A stretch of DNA of 22,615 bases from CALCKW01 sp033852095 (GTDB taxonomy: Bacteria > Pseudomonadota > Gammaproteobacteria > CALCKW01): contig JAWSVD010000001.1 in NCBI GenBank assembly GCA_033852095.1, forward strand, positions 1-22,615, in the 5' to 3' direction. A model generated the notes under the pieces. The model was not told the DNA's origin, made no database searches, and saw nothing but the letters and a program-made list of their open reading frames with translations. Position numbers and translations under genes: made by a program. Shown here in pieces: positions 5,934 through 13,695 of this stretch (position 1 is its first letter; the number at the start of each line of letters is the position of its first letter).

Positions 5934-7418
5934 TTAGTCCCCCGCCGGTGCAGACAAATACAGCACACGGTATTGCTGCAACATGGACTCGAGGCTGTAA
6001 TAGCGATTGCAGCGGTAGACGCCTGTTTCGCGTGCCGCCTTCCATTTTCGGGTGTCCTCTAAAAGCTGCTGAATCGCTGTTGCCGTTGCGGCGGGGTCGG
6101 CAATGGGGACAACGGACCCGCTCGGTCCGGACTTGCGGTCTTGCTCGTCCCGGCCTTCGATGAATTCGCTGTTAGCACCCACGCGGGTTGCGACCACCGG
6201 TACCCCCGTCGCCTGCGCGTGGTGCAGAGATATGGGCGGGATATCGGACACGGTGTTGATCACCATGACGCCGATTCTGGGGTAGATGGTGCTCTCGTCT
6301 TGGTCGCCAAAAAAGCGCAGGTGGTTGTAGAGCCCCAGATTGCGCACCAGGGATTGGCACTCCTGCGCGTAGCGGCTGTCGATGGACAGGGAGCCCACCA
6401 CCCAGGCCATCACATGCGGCAAACGCTCGCGCAGGCTGGCGATTGCCCGAATAAAGCTCTTGATGTCGCGCGCCGGGATCACCGGGCCTATGGTTGCTAC
6501 AATCTGCGGTGGGCCCTCCGGGTGTGGGCTGAAAAAGTGCGAGAAATACTCCAGATCGACGCCGTTGGGGATCAGTTGTATTTTCTTCTTGCTGCCCAGC
6601 TCGTTGCGGTAGGCATCGAAATGAAATTGCGAGGCGGTGGTGAGCAGGGACGCGTCGTGTTCAGTGACCCGCTTCATCGCATCGCGCAGCCGCAACCACA
6701 ACTGGATGTGGTCCGTCGCGCTTGATTGCTGATCCCTGTGCTGCGCGCTGTTGTCGCTGCTGCTCGCGGGCAGGTTGATGACGCCCTGGTCACTGCTGAT
6801 CAGTTTGGCGCCGTGTTTTCGCTGCAGCAGCGTGCCCAAAAAACCGGCATGGCCGCTGCTCAGGCTGTGATAACAATGCGCCACTGGCAGGGTCTCGACC
6901 AGCTCTGAAAAAGCGTAGAGCGGGGTGAGCAGTTCACGCGCCAGATTGAAAAAATCTTTGAAAGAGCTGCCGGCCACGTTTCGCTCATAGGCCTTGCGCA
7001 GCATCTGGAAATTCGCCTCGCTGTGCAGAAAGGTGGCCAGCGCTTGCTCCGGGACTTGCGCCAACTGGCGCTGCAGCATTTTCAGTGCATCCGCGGTCGC
7101 GGTCTCCTTGCCATCGAACAAGGCGTCGAGCAAATCAGGCGCAGCGCTGAGGGCCTTGTCACGGCGATAGCCGCCTACCTTGGGCGCTCTATTTCCGATG
7201 CGAGGCAGATGGATCTCGACCTGTTTTTGCAGCGGCGTTTCAAGCACTTTGTCTTGGTCCGCTGTGCTGCAGTCGTCTGCGTGGATGCTGATGATCGCAA
7301 AATTGATGGTCGGCATGGAGCGAATCATTGTCTCGACCCATGCTTGGGTTTGGTTGTCCTGCAGCTCCCCCGGGTGTTCGTAGATCAGGCAGACATCGAA
7401 GGGCTCCGCGCTGCTCAT
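5934..7418 (-). CDS. pelF: PelF-like GT4-fold protein lacking canonical active-site residues
   Basis: This 494-residue soluble protein has two Rossmann-like halves. Family marks remain: PNGVDLEYF at 284-292, the RDIKSFIRA segment at 317-325 and GVPVVAT at 405-411. PelF is the cytosolic glycosyltransferase that polymerises Pel from UDP-amino sugars. Here the usual catalytic positions are changed. GRVVP is GPVIP (Arg to Pro312), the IKD Lys is Arg317, the EX7E pair aligns to Asp392 and His400, TEHGIY is SSDQGV (208-213), and the N-terminal GGVSSW loop is DNQTQAW (21-27). The frame is intact, so this is not simple decay. The start at 7418 forms ATGA with the pelE stop and has GGAAG upstream. It may be a non-catalytic scaffold or have altered chemistry. 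Confidence 0.78.
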   Translation of the reverse strand: MSSAEPFDVCLIYEHPGELQDNQTQAWVETMIRSMPTINFAIISIHADDCSTADQDKVLETPLQKQVEIHLPRIGNRAPKVGGYRRDKALSAAPDLLDALFDGKETATADALKMLQRQLAQVPEQALATFLHSEANFQMLRKAYERNVAGSSFKDFFNLARELLTPLYAFSELVETLPVAHCYHSLSSGHAGFLGTLLQRKHGAKLISSDQGVINLPASSSDNSAQHRDQQSSATDHIQLWLRLRDAMKRVTEHDASLLTTASQFHFDAYRNELGSKKKIQLIPNGVDLEYFSHFFSPHPEGPPQIVATIGPVIPARDIKSFIRAIASLRERLPHVMAWVVGSLSIDSRYAQECQSLVRNLGLYNHLRFFGDQDESTIYPRIGVMVINTVSDIPPISLHHAQATGVPVVATRVGANSEFIEGRDEQDRKSGPSGSVVPIADPAATATAIQQLLEDTRKWKAARETGVYRCNRYYSLESMLQQYRVLYLSAPAGD

Positions 7419-8398
7419 GCCGGCGACTTCCATGTGCTCAACATCTGCTGCGACCGTGCGGCGTTTTTGCGGATGTTGCTCAGCCCCTCAAGGCATTCGG
7501 GAATGCGATGGTATTGTTTCTCGATGTAGGCGCATTCGGCCAGGTAGGGCAGCACTTCGTCGGCGCTCAAGCCCTTTTCCAGCGCCGTGTCGAAGTCTTC
7601 CCGTGCGGCACTGGCCTGGCGCATCTTGAGGCGTATGCGGCCGCGCTGAAAATACAACTCAGCAGGGGAGTTCGCGCTGTTGATGGCACGGTGCAGGTGG
7701 TCGTTCGCGCGCTCCAAAAATCCGTCGGCGGCCTCTGGATCCGCCAGACCCTGATAGGCCAGCTCCCACAGTTGCGTGGCGGCTTCCGCTTGTACCTGCG
7801 TGTCCTGAAGTGAATCTGGGTGCTTGTCCATCACTTCCAATAGATCGTCAATGTTGACGTGCAAGCGGGTGTTGCGTCCCTCCAAGAGTTCGAAAGCTGT
7901 TCGGCGCACCAGCTCAGTGCTGTCGTTGAGTGCTGCATTCAGTATGGGTTTGGCGGCGTGCGGCCCGAGGTGGATGGTCTGTTTTAAAGCGTTCAGCCTG
8001 AGTTCTTGATGGCGGTTGTATTTCACGGTGGCTTTGAGGGTATTGGCGTTGACGCTGTTGTTGTAGAAGGTTTTGCGATAGGCCACCGGTGCCAGAATCA
8101 CTTGCCAGGGCTTTTTCTCGGTGTTGTTTGTGCTGCTCACTTCTCGGGTCAACACCCAGAACAACAAGGGGCCGGCGACCGGCAGCAAGATGGACAGGCA
8201 AAACAGGGAAAGCCGGCCAGCCAGGTCGTTGTCAGCGCTGAATCGGGCGTGTGTGCCCATGGCAAAACAGACCGCCGCGATGGCGTGCAGCAGAAAAGCA
8301 AGCATGGCATCACTGACTGAATTCGGGTTGCCGATCAGCCAGACCCCAGCGAGAAGCTCCAGTATGACGCCGAGGGAGACAAGGTATTTTTTAACCAC
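7415..8398 (-). CDS. pelE: PelE-like membrane-anchored TPR protein
   Basis: This 327-residue protein has three hydrophobic segments near the N-terminus (about residues 5-24, 30-47 and 64-84), then a mostly helical cytosolic part. Around residues 220-315 it carries TPR-like repeats, for example AELYFQRGRIRLKMRQASAAREDF. PelE is an inner-membrane TPR protein that binds PelD and PelG in the Pel synthase complex, and the length fits the family. It begins with GTG and overlaps the end of pelD by 8 bases; its stop overlaps the pelF start as ATGA. Both overlaps point to a tightly coupled operon. The call relies on domain layout plus gene order. Confidence 0.75.
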   Translation of the reverse strand: MVKKYLVSLGVILELLAGVWLIGNPNSVSDAMLAFLLHAIAAVCFAMGTHARFSADNDLAGRLSLFCLSILLPVAGPLLFWVLTREVSSTNNTEKKPWQVILAPVAYRKTFYNNSVNANTLKATVKYNRHQELRLNALKQTIHLGPHAAKPILNAALNDSTELVRRTAFELLEGRNTRLHVNIDDLLEVMDKHPDSLQDTQVQAEAATQLWELAYQGLADPEAADGFLERANDHLHRAINSANSPAELYFQRGRIRLKMRQASAAREDFDTALEKGLSADEVLPYLAECAYIEKQYHRIPECLEGLSNIRKNAARSQQMLSTWKSPA

Positions 8399-9713
8399 AA
8401 TTGTCCAGACCCATCAATTTCAGCAAAGATTCAGGGCTGTCCTTTTTGGCCACCGCGTGCACGCGTTGGCGTAGGATTTGGGCCTCTAGGTTGATGGCAA
8501 AACGCGCCTCTAATAGCTGTTCGATACGCTCGACCATGAGTTCGTACTGGGGGGTGTCGGTCAGGGTGCAGAGCAGTGTGAGCCGTTCGTGCCCGGAGCT
8601 GTGCTCTAGGTAGAGATGATCCAGACCGCGGACGTTGTCCTGTAGAAATTGCGCCGTGTTTTGGGCGCTCAGTGATTGTTTGAAAGTCCACTGCGCCAGT
8701 GTGGCCGGCAGTGCAAAGGCTGAGGCGTCTTTGCAGGCGCGCTGAAGGTGCTGCACAAACTGCTCATGGAAGCCGGTGCTGGCGGCCTTTTCGGCGGTGG
8801 ATATCATGTGGCCTAGGTGTGCGGTGAGCACCGCCAAGAGGGTCAAATTCTCGGTGTTGAAGGAGAGAAAGGGCACCTTGTGAACGCAGACCACCGCGCG
8901 CACCAACTGCTCGTTGTCCACGATCGGTGCCGCGATCAGCACGTCGCTGTTGGCTTGCACTAAACCGGTGTCGGACACCGCCAGCACCTTGCCTTGGGTG
9001 ATGGCCGCTTTGACCAGTTCATCACCGTCATCGAGCGGCGGCGGCTGACCGAACTCGGCAGACGCAGTGGTCAGAAACCGCCCGTCGAGCTTGACCATGT
9101 AGATGGCCGCTGACTGGATCCATGTCAAGCTGTCGAACAGGGTCAGGAGATCGGCCGCCTGGCGCGCCAGGGGCAGCTCTTTTTCGGCGCGACGGCGCAT
9201 GCTTTTGTGCAGCCGTTCCAGTGACTCGCGCAGTGTTTCAACGCCGCCGATGACCCTTTGTTCCAGGCGGGCGTGGGAGAGCTGCAGCAGGTGGTGCTCG
9301 TGTGTCAGCGTCGTGAGTGTGTGGTCTTGGTGTTGCTGCACAGACGAGCTCGACACGCGCAGCTCACGCCAGTGATCGCTGCTGTAGCCGCAGAGCAGGG
9401 TGACGAGCAGTGGCCCCAGGTTGTCCAGCGAGAGCGGGTCGGGGGCTTGGTGCAGGGTCTTTTGCATCAGGCTGTAGGCGAGTATCCAGATCAGCCCGCC
9501 CAGCACCGCCGGGGAGCTGCCATGGCGCAGGGCCAGAAAGGCGAGCGGCACGGCTGACAGCGCCGGAAATGCCGGGTACAAGTCCGCGGCGGCGGTCAAC
9601 AAGGCGGCCAAACACGCCAGCAATACGATCTCGAGCCAGCCGCTGATGCCCAGGCGAGCGCGCGCCTCGGGCAGGGTCTCGCTGTCGATTGTTTGTAGGG
9701 TGCCGATTCTCAT
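8391..9713 (-). CDS. pelD: PelD-like c-di-GMP receptor (4 TM, coiled coil, GAF, degenerate GGDEF)
   Basis: This 440-residue protein begins with four hydrophobic segments (about residues 25-110). A polar helical linker follows (about 125-195), then a GAF-like domain (about 200-310), then a GGDEF-derived domain without a GGDEF active site. In that last domain an I-site RGLD (Arg362 to Asp365) is present. It aligns in position with the RxxD of PelD that binds c-di-GMP and switches on Pel synthesis. The ATG at 9713 gives the family's usual length; a TTG 19 codons upstream is also open. It is the first gene of pelDEFG and is divergent from the MotA-like/PilZ pair. pelABC, which normally precede pelD, are missing here. 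Confidence 0.82.
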   Translation of the reverse strand: MRIGTLQTIDSETLPEARARLGISGWLEIVLLACLAALLTAAADLYPAFPALSAVPLAFLALRHGSSPAVLGGLIWILAYSLMQKTLHQAPDPLSLDNLGPLLVTLLCGYSSDHWRELRVSSSSVQQHQDHTLTTLTHEHHLLQLSHARLEQRVIGGVETLRESLERLHKSMRRRAEKELPLARQAADLLTLFDSLTWIQSAAIYMVKLDGRFLTTASAEFGQPPPLDDGDELVKAAITQGKVLAVSDTGLVQANSDVLIAAPIVDNEQLVRAVVCVHKVPFLSFNTENLTLLAVLTAHLGHMISTAEKAASTGFHEQFVQHLQRACKDASAFALPATLAQWTFKQSLSAQNTAQFLQDNVRGLDHLYLEHSSGHERLTLLCTLTDTPQYELMVERIEQLLEARFAINLEAQILRQRVHAVAKKDSPESLLKLMGLDNCG

Positions 9714-9826
9714 GTGTTGCGTTGCCGGTGCCGATTCGTGAGTTATTCTAAGAAAGACGTGCAGATACAACAGCTAGCGGCTGATTATCAGGCAGCTTTG
9801 GCACGTTTTCGGCACAGCCTGGCTGT

Positions 9827-9861
9827 GTTTGCGCATGTAAAAAGAATGGCGATAAAAGGGG
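9827..9861 (+). promoter_or_regulatory. Candidate promoter for the MotA-like/PilZ unit
   Basis: In the 210-base divergent gap between pelD and the MotA-like gene, TTGCGC, about 16 bases and GATAAA can be read as sigma70-like -35 and -10 boxes on the plus strand. The match is moderate and the gap must also hold the pelD promoter, for which I see no good boxes. Coordinates are approximate. Confidence 0.3.
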
Positions 9862-9923
9862 ATCTGAACTAACTTAAAGGGCAGTAATCTCACCCTATGA
9901 TCCGCCACAGTTGATTGACACCT

Positions 9924-10685
9924 ATGAACTCCTCCGAAAAAGGCCTTACACCGCGTAAATCGATTCAGCTCAGGCCCCGAACATGGCTGGGGCTCGCGGC
10001 TTGGTTGTTGGCGCTGTTGGGGTGGGTTGCCTGGTCGCAGTGGTTTCCGCCGCTGTTCGCGGTGCCTGTAGCGATCATTGTCGCCGGTGCCTCAGCCCTG
10101 GTCTGTGTGGGTGGTCAGGAGTTGTTGCAGGCTTTTCAGGTGGTGCGCAGCAGTTACCAAGAGGGCTTGCGCAACCCACGTGAGACTTTGGAGACCATGA
10201 TGGTGCTGTCGGAGCACTCGCGGCGCAACGGCATCAGTGGCCTCGCCGACGTGGAGACCAATTGGCAGCCTTTGGTGAAGGTCTGCCATTTGGTCGCCAC
10301 AGCGGCTGATGATGCGCGCATCCGCGGCGAGGCCTATGTCGCCACTCAAGCAGCAAAACACCGCTTTGACGGCGCGATTTTGGTGCTCGGGCTGAGCAGT
10401 GTGTGCGTGGTGGTGACCGGCGCTTGTCTGTTTGTCTTGAGCAAATTGGGCGAGAACACGCCCGATCTCGTCGGTTGGGCTGCGCTGGCTGCGTCCTTGC
10501 TGGTGGTGGCGGTGGTGCTGTTGCCAGCAACAGCACGGCTCTTCATCGCCCGCAGCCGTGAATTGATTTGTTTGTTTATTGCCTACGAAGGGGCGCTGAA
10601 CATCTTGCACGACAACAACATGGAATCTGTCTACCGCGAGCTTGAAAGTTACATTCCCGGTGGAATTGGCGCGCAGAGCGACTAG
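9924..10685 (+). CDS. MotA-like (MotA/TolQ/ExbB superfamily) inner-membrane protein
   Basis: This 253-residue protein has a MotA topology: two N-terminal helices (about residues 22-65), a cytosolic segment, and two C-terminal helices (about 150-175 and 188-212). MotA-type blocks include SRRNGISGLADVE and, after the last helix, LFIAYEGALNILHDNN. MotA forms the proton-conducting stator with MotB. Here the last helix keeps a Pro (VVLLPATARL), but I find no counterpart of the conserved TM3 Pro, and no motB follows. The next gene encodes a PilZ protein and the previous divergent one is pelD. The ATG at 9924 is preferred over a TTG three codons earlier; neither has a clear ribosome site. Motor, transport and sensing roles are all open. 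Confidence 0.75.
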   Translation: MNSSEKGLTPRKSIQLRPRTWLGLAAWLLALLGWVAWSQWFPPLFAVPVAIIVAGASALVCVGGQELLQAFQVVRSSYQEGLRNPRETLETMMVLSEHSRRNGISGLADVETNWQPLVKVCHLVATAADDARIRGEAYVATQAAKHRFDGAILVLGLSSVCVVVTGACLFVLSKLGENTPDLVGWAALAASLLVVAVVLLPATARLFIARSRELICLFIAYEGALNILHDNNMESVYRELESYIPGGIGAQSD

Positions 10686-10710
10686 ACTCTGTGGGCAGGT
10701 ATTAATAATA

Positions 10711-10723
10711 TGCACGATGTGCA
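10711..10723. repeat. Palindrome TGCAC-GAT-GTGCA upstream of the PilZ gene
   Basis: This is a perfect 5-bp inverted repeat with a 3-base centre, in the AT-rich gap between the MotA-like and PilZ genes. It could be an operator or a small mRNA hairpin separating expression of the two genes. Confidence 0.3.
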
Positions 10724-10789
10724 ATAAACCTTCGCCCGGTCGAAAGCAGGCTGATTTTGAAGGTTGACGAGCAATTTTTAGGGTTTGAT

Positions 10790-11188
10790 ATGGGTTTGAT
10801 TTTCAAGCGTGATGACAGCAGCGGTTTAAAAATCCGCATTGCAGACGACTCCAGTCGTGGTGCTTATCGTGTTGTGCCCGATCGCGATGATCCGGTGCTG
10901 CTGCAGATAGAGGGCAGCCTGGTGCGCCTGTTGGACATCAGCGCCAGCGGTTTTTCCTGCCTGGCCGAGCTGTTGACCGTCGGCATGCGCTACCGCATCA
11001 AATTAGATCTACCCGATTACCCTGATGCCATCGATACATTTGCCGATGTGGTGACCATCGATGAGAACGGCATTGCGCGCTGTCGTTTTGTGGACATGGA
11101 CGAGCAGCAGCAAGATGGTTTGCACCGCTATGTCCTTGTGCGCCAGAAGCGTGCTATAAAAGCCACCCGAATACACGAATACGACTGA
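10790..11188 (+). CDS. PilZ-domain c-di-GMP-binding protein
   Basis: This 132-residue protein has the two PilZ c-di-GMP elements in order: RxxxR as RGAYR (Arg23, Arg27) and DxSxxG as DISASG (Asp49, Ser51, Gly54). The closing strand RCRFVDM is also present. PilZ domains bind c-di-GMP dimers and change partner activity. In Bacillus a PilZ protein (MotI) binds MotA, which makes the upstream MotA-like protein a natural candidate partner here (inference). The ATG at 10790 has AGGG 7 bases upstream. A TTG at 10757 in the same frame, also with an AGG upstream, would add 11 residues. It lies 104 bases after the MotA-like gene and 46 before zapE. Confidence 0.85.
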   Translation: MGLIFKRDDSSGLKIRIADDSSRGAYRVVPDRDDPVLLQIEGSLVRLLDISASGFSCLAELLTVGMRYRIKLDLPDYPDAIDTFADVVTIDENGIARCRFVDMDEQQQDGLHRYVLVRQKRAIKATRIHEYD

Positions 11189-11234
11189 TTGGCGGTAGCA
11201 GTGACTGGCCGCCACCAGGAACACAATAGCTACC

Positions 11235-12377
11235 ATGCAAACACCCGATACTTCCCCCACTGTGGTCAATGGCCCGCTGGCCATCTACAACGCTGAGATT
11301 GCGGCTGGAAAACTCACTGCGGATCCGGCGCAAGCAGCGCTGATGTTGAGTTTTCAGCGCCTGTACATGGACCTCGCCACAGCTTCCGAGGTCCGGCCCG
11401 AGCGATCTTCTGGCCTGTTTTCACGCTTCTTTAAAGCCGCCGCGCCCACGTCAGTGGCCCCGCCCCTGGGGCTGTATGTGTGGGGAGGGGTCGGCCGCGG
11501 CAAGACGCACCTCACGGATCTCTTCTTCGAGTCGCTGCCGATGCCGCAGAAGCTGCGCCTGCACTACCACCGCTTTATGCAGCGGGTGCATCACCAGCTG
11601 CGGGATCTGGGTGATATCGCCAACCCTCTGGAGCAGGTGGCGGACACCTTGGCGCGCGAGGCGCGGGTGATCTGTCTCGATGAAATGCACATCAATGACA
11701 TCACTGATGCGATGTTGATGGACGGCTTGCTGAGCCGCTTGTTCGAGCGCGGCGTCGCCCTGGTGACCACCTCCAATGTGCCGCCCGACGGGCTCTACCG
11801 CGATGGCCTGCAGCGGGAGCGTTTTCTGTCAGCTATCGCCTTGATGGAGCGCCACTGCGACGTGCTGGAATTGGCGACCGACACGGATTACCGCTTGCGC
11901 ACCCTGACACGGGCCAAAATTTACCATGTGCCCATGGACGCGCAGGGTGAGCAGCAGTTGGCGCAGAGCTTTGAAAAGCTGGCGCCGGCGACAACATTGG
12001 CCGCGGGCACGCTGGACGTGAATGAGCGGGCGCTGCGGGTGCAGGGCGTGGGTGAAGGTGTGGCCTGGTTCGACTTTTCAGAGCTGTGTGAAAGCGCGCG
12101 TGCCAAAGACGATTACATTGAGCTGGCCCGCGAATTTCACACCATCTTGCTCAGTGGGGTGCCTGTGTTTGGCCAGGACGACGGCGACTCGGCTCGGCGT
12201 TTTGTGAACCTGATCGACGAGTTCTACGACCGCAGCGTGAAACTGATGGTGACAGCGGCCGCGGAGCCAGAGCAGCTCTACGTGGGGCGGCGCTTGGCCT
12301 TTGAATTTGAGCGCACGGCGAGTCGCCTGCAGGAAATGCGCAGTCACGACTACCTCGCCAGACCACACCAGCCCTGA
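11235..12377 (+). CDS. zapE: ZapE-type AFG1-like ATPase (cell division)
   Basis: This 380-residue P-loop ATPase has Walker A GGVGRGKT (residues 84-91), Walker B ICLDE (146-150) followed by the family block MHINDITDAM, and sensor segment VTTSNVPP. This is the AFG1/ZapE family; in Escherichia coli ZapE acts on the Z ring at division under stress. Length and motifs are normal. It lies 46 bases after the PilZ gene on the same strand. It is probably a separate housekeeping gene, although read-through from the PilZ unit is possible. It is followed by a strong hairpin and converges with soxA. Confidence 0.92.
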   Translation: MQTPDTSPTVVNGPLAIYNAEIAAGKLTADPAQAALMLSFQRLYMDLATASEVRPERSSGLFSRFFKAAAPTSVAPPLGLYVWGGVGRGKTHLTDLFFESLPMPQKLRLHYHRFMQRVHHQLRDLGDIANPLEQVADTLAREARVICLDEMHINDITDAMLMDGLLSRLFERGVALVTTSNVPPDGLYRDGLQRERFLSAIALMERHCDVLELATDTDYRLRTLTRAKIYHVPMDAQGEQQLAQSFEKLAPATTLAAGTLDVNERALRVQGVGEGVAWFDFSELCESARAKDDYIELAREFHTILLSGVPVFGQDDGDSARRFVNLIDEFYDRSVKLMVTAAAEPEQLYVGRRLAFEFERTASRLQEMRSHDYLARPHQP

Positions 12378-12400
12378 CAGCACCGGCTCACAGACAATGC

Positions 12401-12425
12401 GGCCCGCCCGGCAGCAGGGCGGGCC
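12401..12425. terminator. GC-rich bidirectional hairpin between zapE and soxA
   Basis: GGCCCGCCC (12401-12409) and GGGCGGGCC (12417-12425) form a perfect 9-bp stem with a 7-base loop, exactly between the convergent ends of zapE and soxA. There is no T tract on either side, so termination may need Rho or the hairpin may protect both 3' ends. Confidence 0.65.
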
Positions 12426-12431
12426 GTCGAT

Positions 12432-13304
12432 TCAGTTTCGAACCGCAGGTGTCTCGATGTTGAGGCCCTGGCCGCGCGAGGCCACGTAGAGCTCCAGCGC
12501 TATGAACTCATCCGATCCGCGTTCAAAGGGCGTTGCACGGATGTTTTTCATGCAGCCTTTAAAGCGACGGTGAATAGAGCCCAGCCCGCCCCATTTGAGC
12601 CGGTAGAGCGGAAAACCGTTGGTCTGTCCCTGGCTCAGGTGGTCGGCGCGAATCATCTTGCCGAAGTTTTTCTCGTGGCAGTTGGCGCAGGATAAATTCA
12701 GCTGGCCCACGCGCTTGTAATAGAGATCCTTGCCCCGCGCCGACCAGGATTGCATGTCCCCTGCATCTAGGTCGACGGCCACCGGCATGCCGCGGGATTG
12801 CAGTCCGACGTAGGCGGTCATGGCCAGCATGTTTTCAGCCTCCCACTTCCAGCTCTCAGCGCCCATCTGGCCTTCGCGGCAGGCGTTTATCTGAGTTTGC
12901 AGCGTGTGCGGCTTGTCCAGGGCATCGCTCCACTTGGGCATTTGCGCTCGCACACCGGCCATGCTGTCGGCCGCGTCGCCGTGGCAGCTGGCGCAACTTT
13001 TCCCCTTGCTGCCCTGCACCGTGTTCCACAGCTCTTCGCCTGTGTCGACAGCGGTAAATGCCGGGTTTTCGAAGTCATCCATCTGCAGGGATTGGGTTTC
13101 GCTGCTGCGAAAGCGCCAGCCGGAGTAGAGGTGCGGCAGCGGGCTGTCGGCGGCAGGGGCGGTATCGGTGGCGTATGTCTCGCCGTCGATGCTCAAGGTG
13201 CTGTTGTCCGGGCCGGCAACAACAGCCGTGGACCCCAGGGCCAGCATCAGCGCGGGGGTGATCACTGCGCGTACGACGTGTTTCGAAGCTTTTGTAAGTT
13301 GCAT
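12432..13304 (-). CDS. soxA: SoxA, diheme cytochrome c of thiosulfate oxidation
   Basis: This 290-residue periplasmic protein has a Sec signal (residues about 1-30) and two c-type heme sites, CASCH and CANCH. The SoxA block RRFKGCMKNIRATPF carries the Cys that becomes the persulfide heme ligand. SoxA and SoxX form the c-type cytochrome that joins thiosulfate to the SoxY cysteine and passes on electrons. Both heme sites are present, so this is the diheme type. The ATG at 13304 begins the signal peptide; another ATG 10 codons upstream lies 4 bases after the soxZ stop and is also possible. It is the last gene of soxWXYZA; the usual next gene soxB is absent, with zapE converging instead. Confidence 0.92.
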   Translation of the reverse strand: MQLTKASKHVVRAVITPALMLALGSTAVVAGPDNSTLSIDGETYATDTAPAADSPLPHLYSGWRFRSSETQSLQMDDFENPAFTAVDTGEELWNTVQGSKGKSCASCHGDAADSMAGVRAQMPKWSDALDKPHTLQTQINACREGQMGAESWKWEAENMLAMTAYVGLQSRGMPVAVDLDAGDMQSWSARGKDLYYKRVGQLNLSCANCHEKNFGKMIRADHLSQGQTNGFPLYRLKWGGLGSIHRRFKGCMKNIRATPFERGSDEFIALELYVASRGQGLNIETPAVRN

Positions 13305-13340
13305 GCTTTGTGTGTTCTCCGGTGAGGGTCGCATAGGGTC

Positions 13341-13670
13341 TCAGCTCACTGTGATCGATTTCTTGGCTTCATAGATCGAGCCGTCGTCGTCTGTCCAGGT
13401 GAAATGAAACTCGCCTGACTCCTGTACCCGCGCATTAAAAGAGAAGAAGGGATTGGCTGATATGCCCGGCGCAATCTCGGCTTCAAAGATGATCGTGCCC
13501 GCGAACTCGGCCTTGAAGTGATTGAGAATTTTGCGCGGGATCAGTGAGCCGTCTTTTGCTTTGCGTTGGCCCGATTCCATCTTGTGGCTGATCAGTGTTT
13601 TGATGGTGATGATTTCACCTGCTGTCGCTGTCTTGGGGACTTTCACGCGGGGTTTTATTTTATTCGCCAT
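13341..13670 (-). CDS. soxZ: SoxZ, sulfur-carrier partner subunit
   Basis: This 109-residue protein lacks a signal peptide and is rich in beta strands. It opens IKPRVKVPKTATAGEI and contains HKMESGQRK and HFKAEF, which are SoxZ marks. SoxZ pairs with SoxY in the periplasm and is exported with it through the SoxY Tat signal. It presents the SoxY arm to the other Sox enzymes. AGGA lies about 9 bases before the ATG, and soxZ starts 25 bases after the soxY stop. Length and sequence look complete. Confidence 0.92.
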   Translation of the reverse strand: MANKIKPRVKVPKTATAGEIITIKTLISHKMESGQRKAKDGSLIPRKILNHFKAEFAGTIIFEAEIAPGISANPFFSFNARVQESGEFHFTWTDDDGSIYEAKKSITVS

Positions 13671-13695
13671 GATGTTTAATCCTGAAAAGTTAGGC

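Noticed and set aside
5411..6163. Open frame of 250 codons on the plus strand
   Set aside because: It is antisense to pelG and pelF, and has no family features.
5934..7418. pelF as an ordinary decaying pseudogene
   Set aside because: The frame is full length, coupled on both sides and keeps family framework segments. Only functional motifs are changed.
10092..10724. Open frame of 210 codons on the minus strand
   Set aside because: It is antisense to the MotA-like gene, is rich in His and Gln, and shows no domain.
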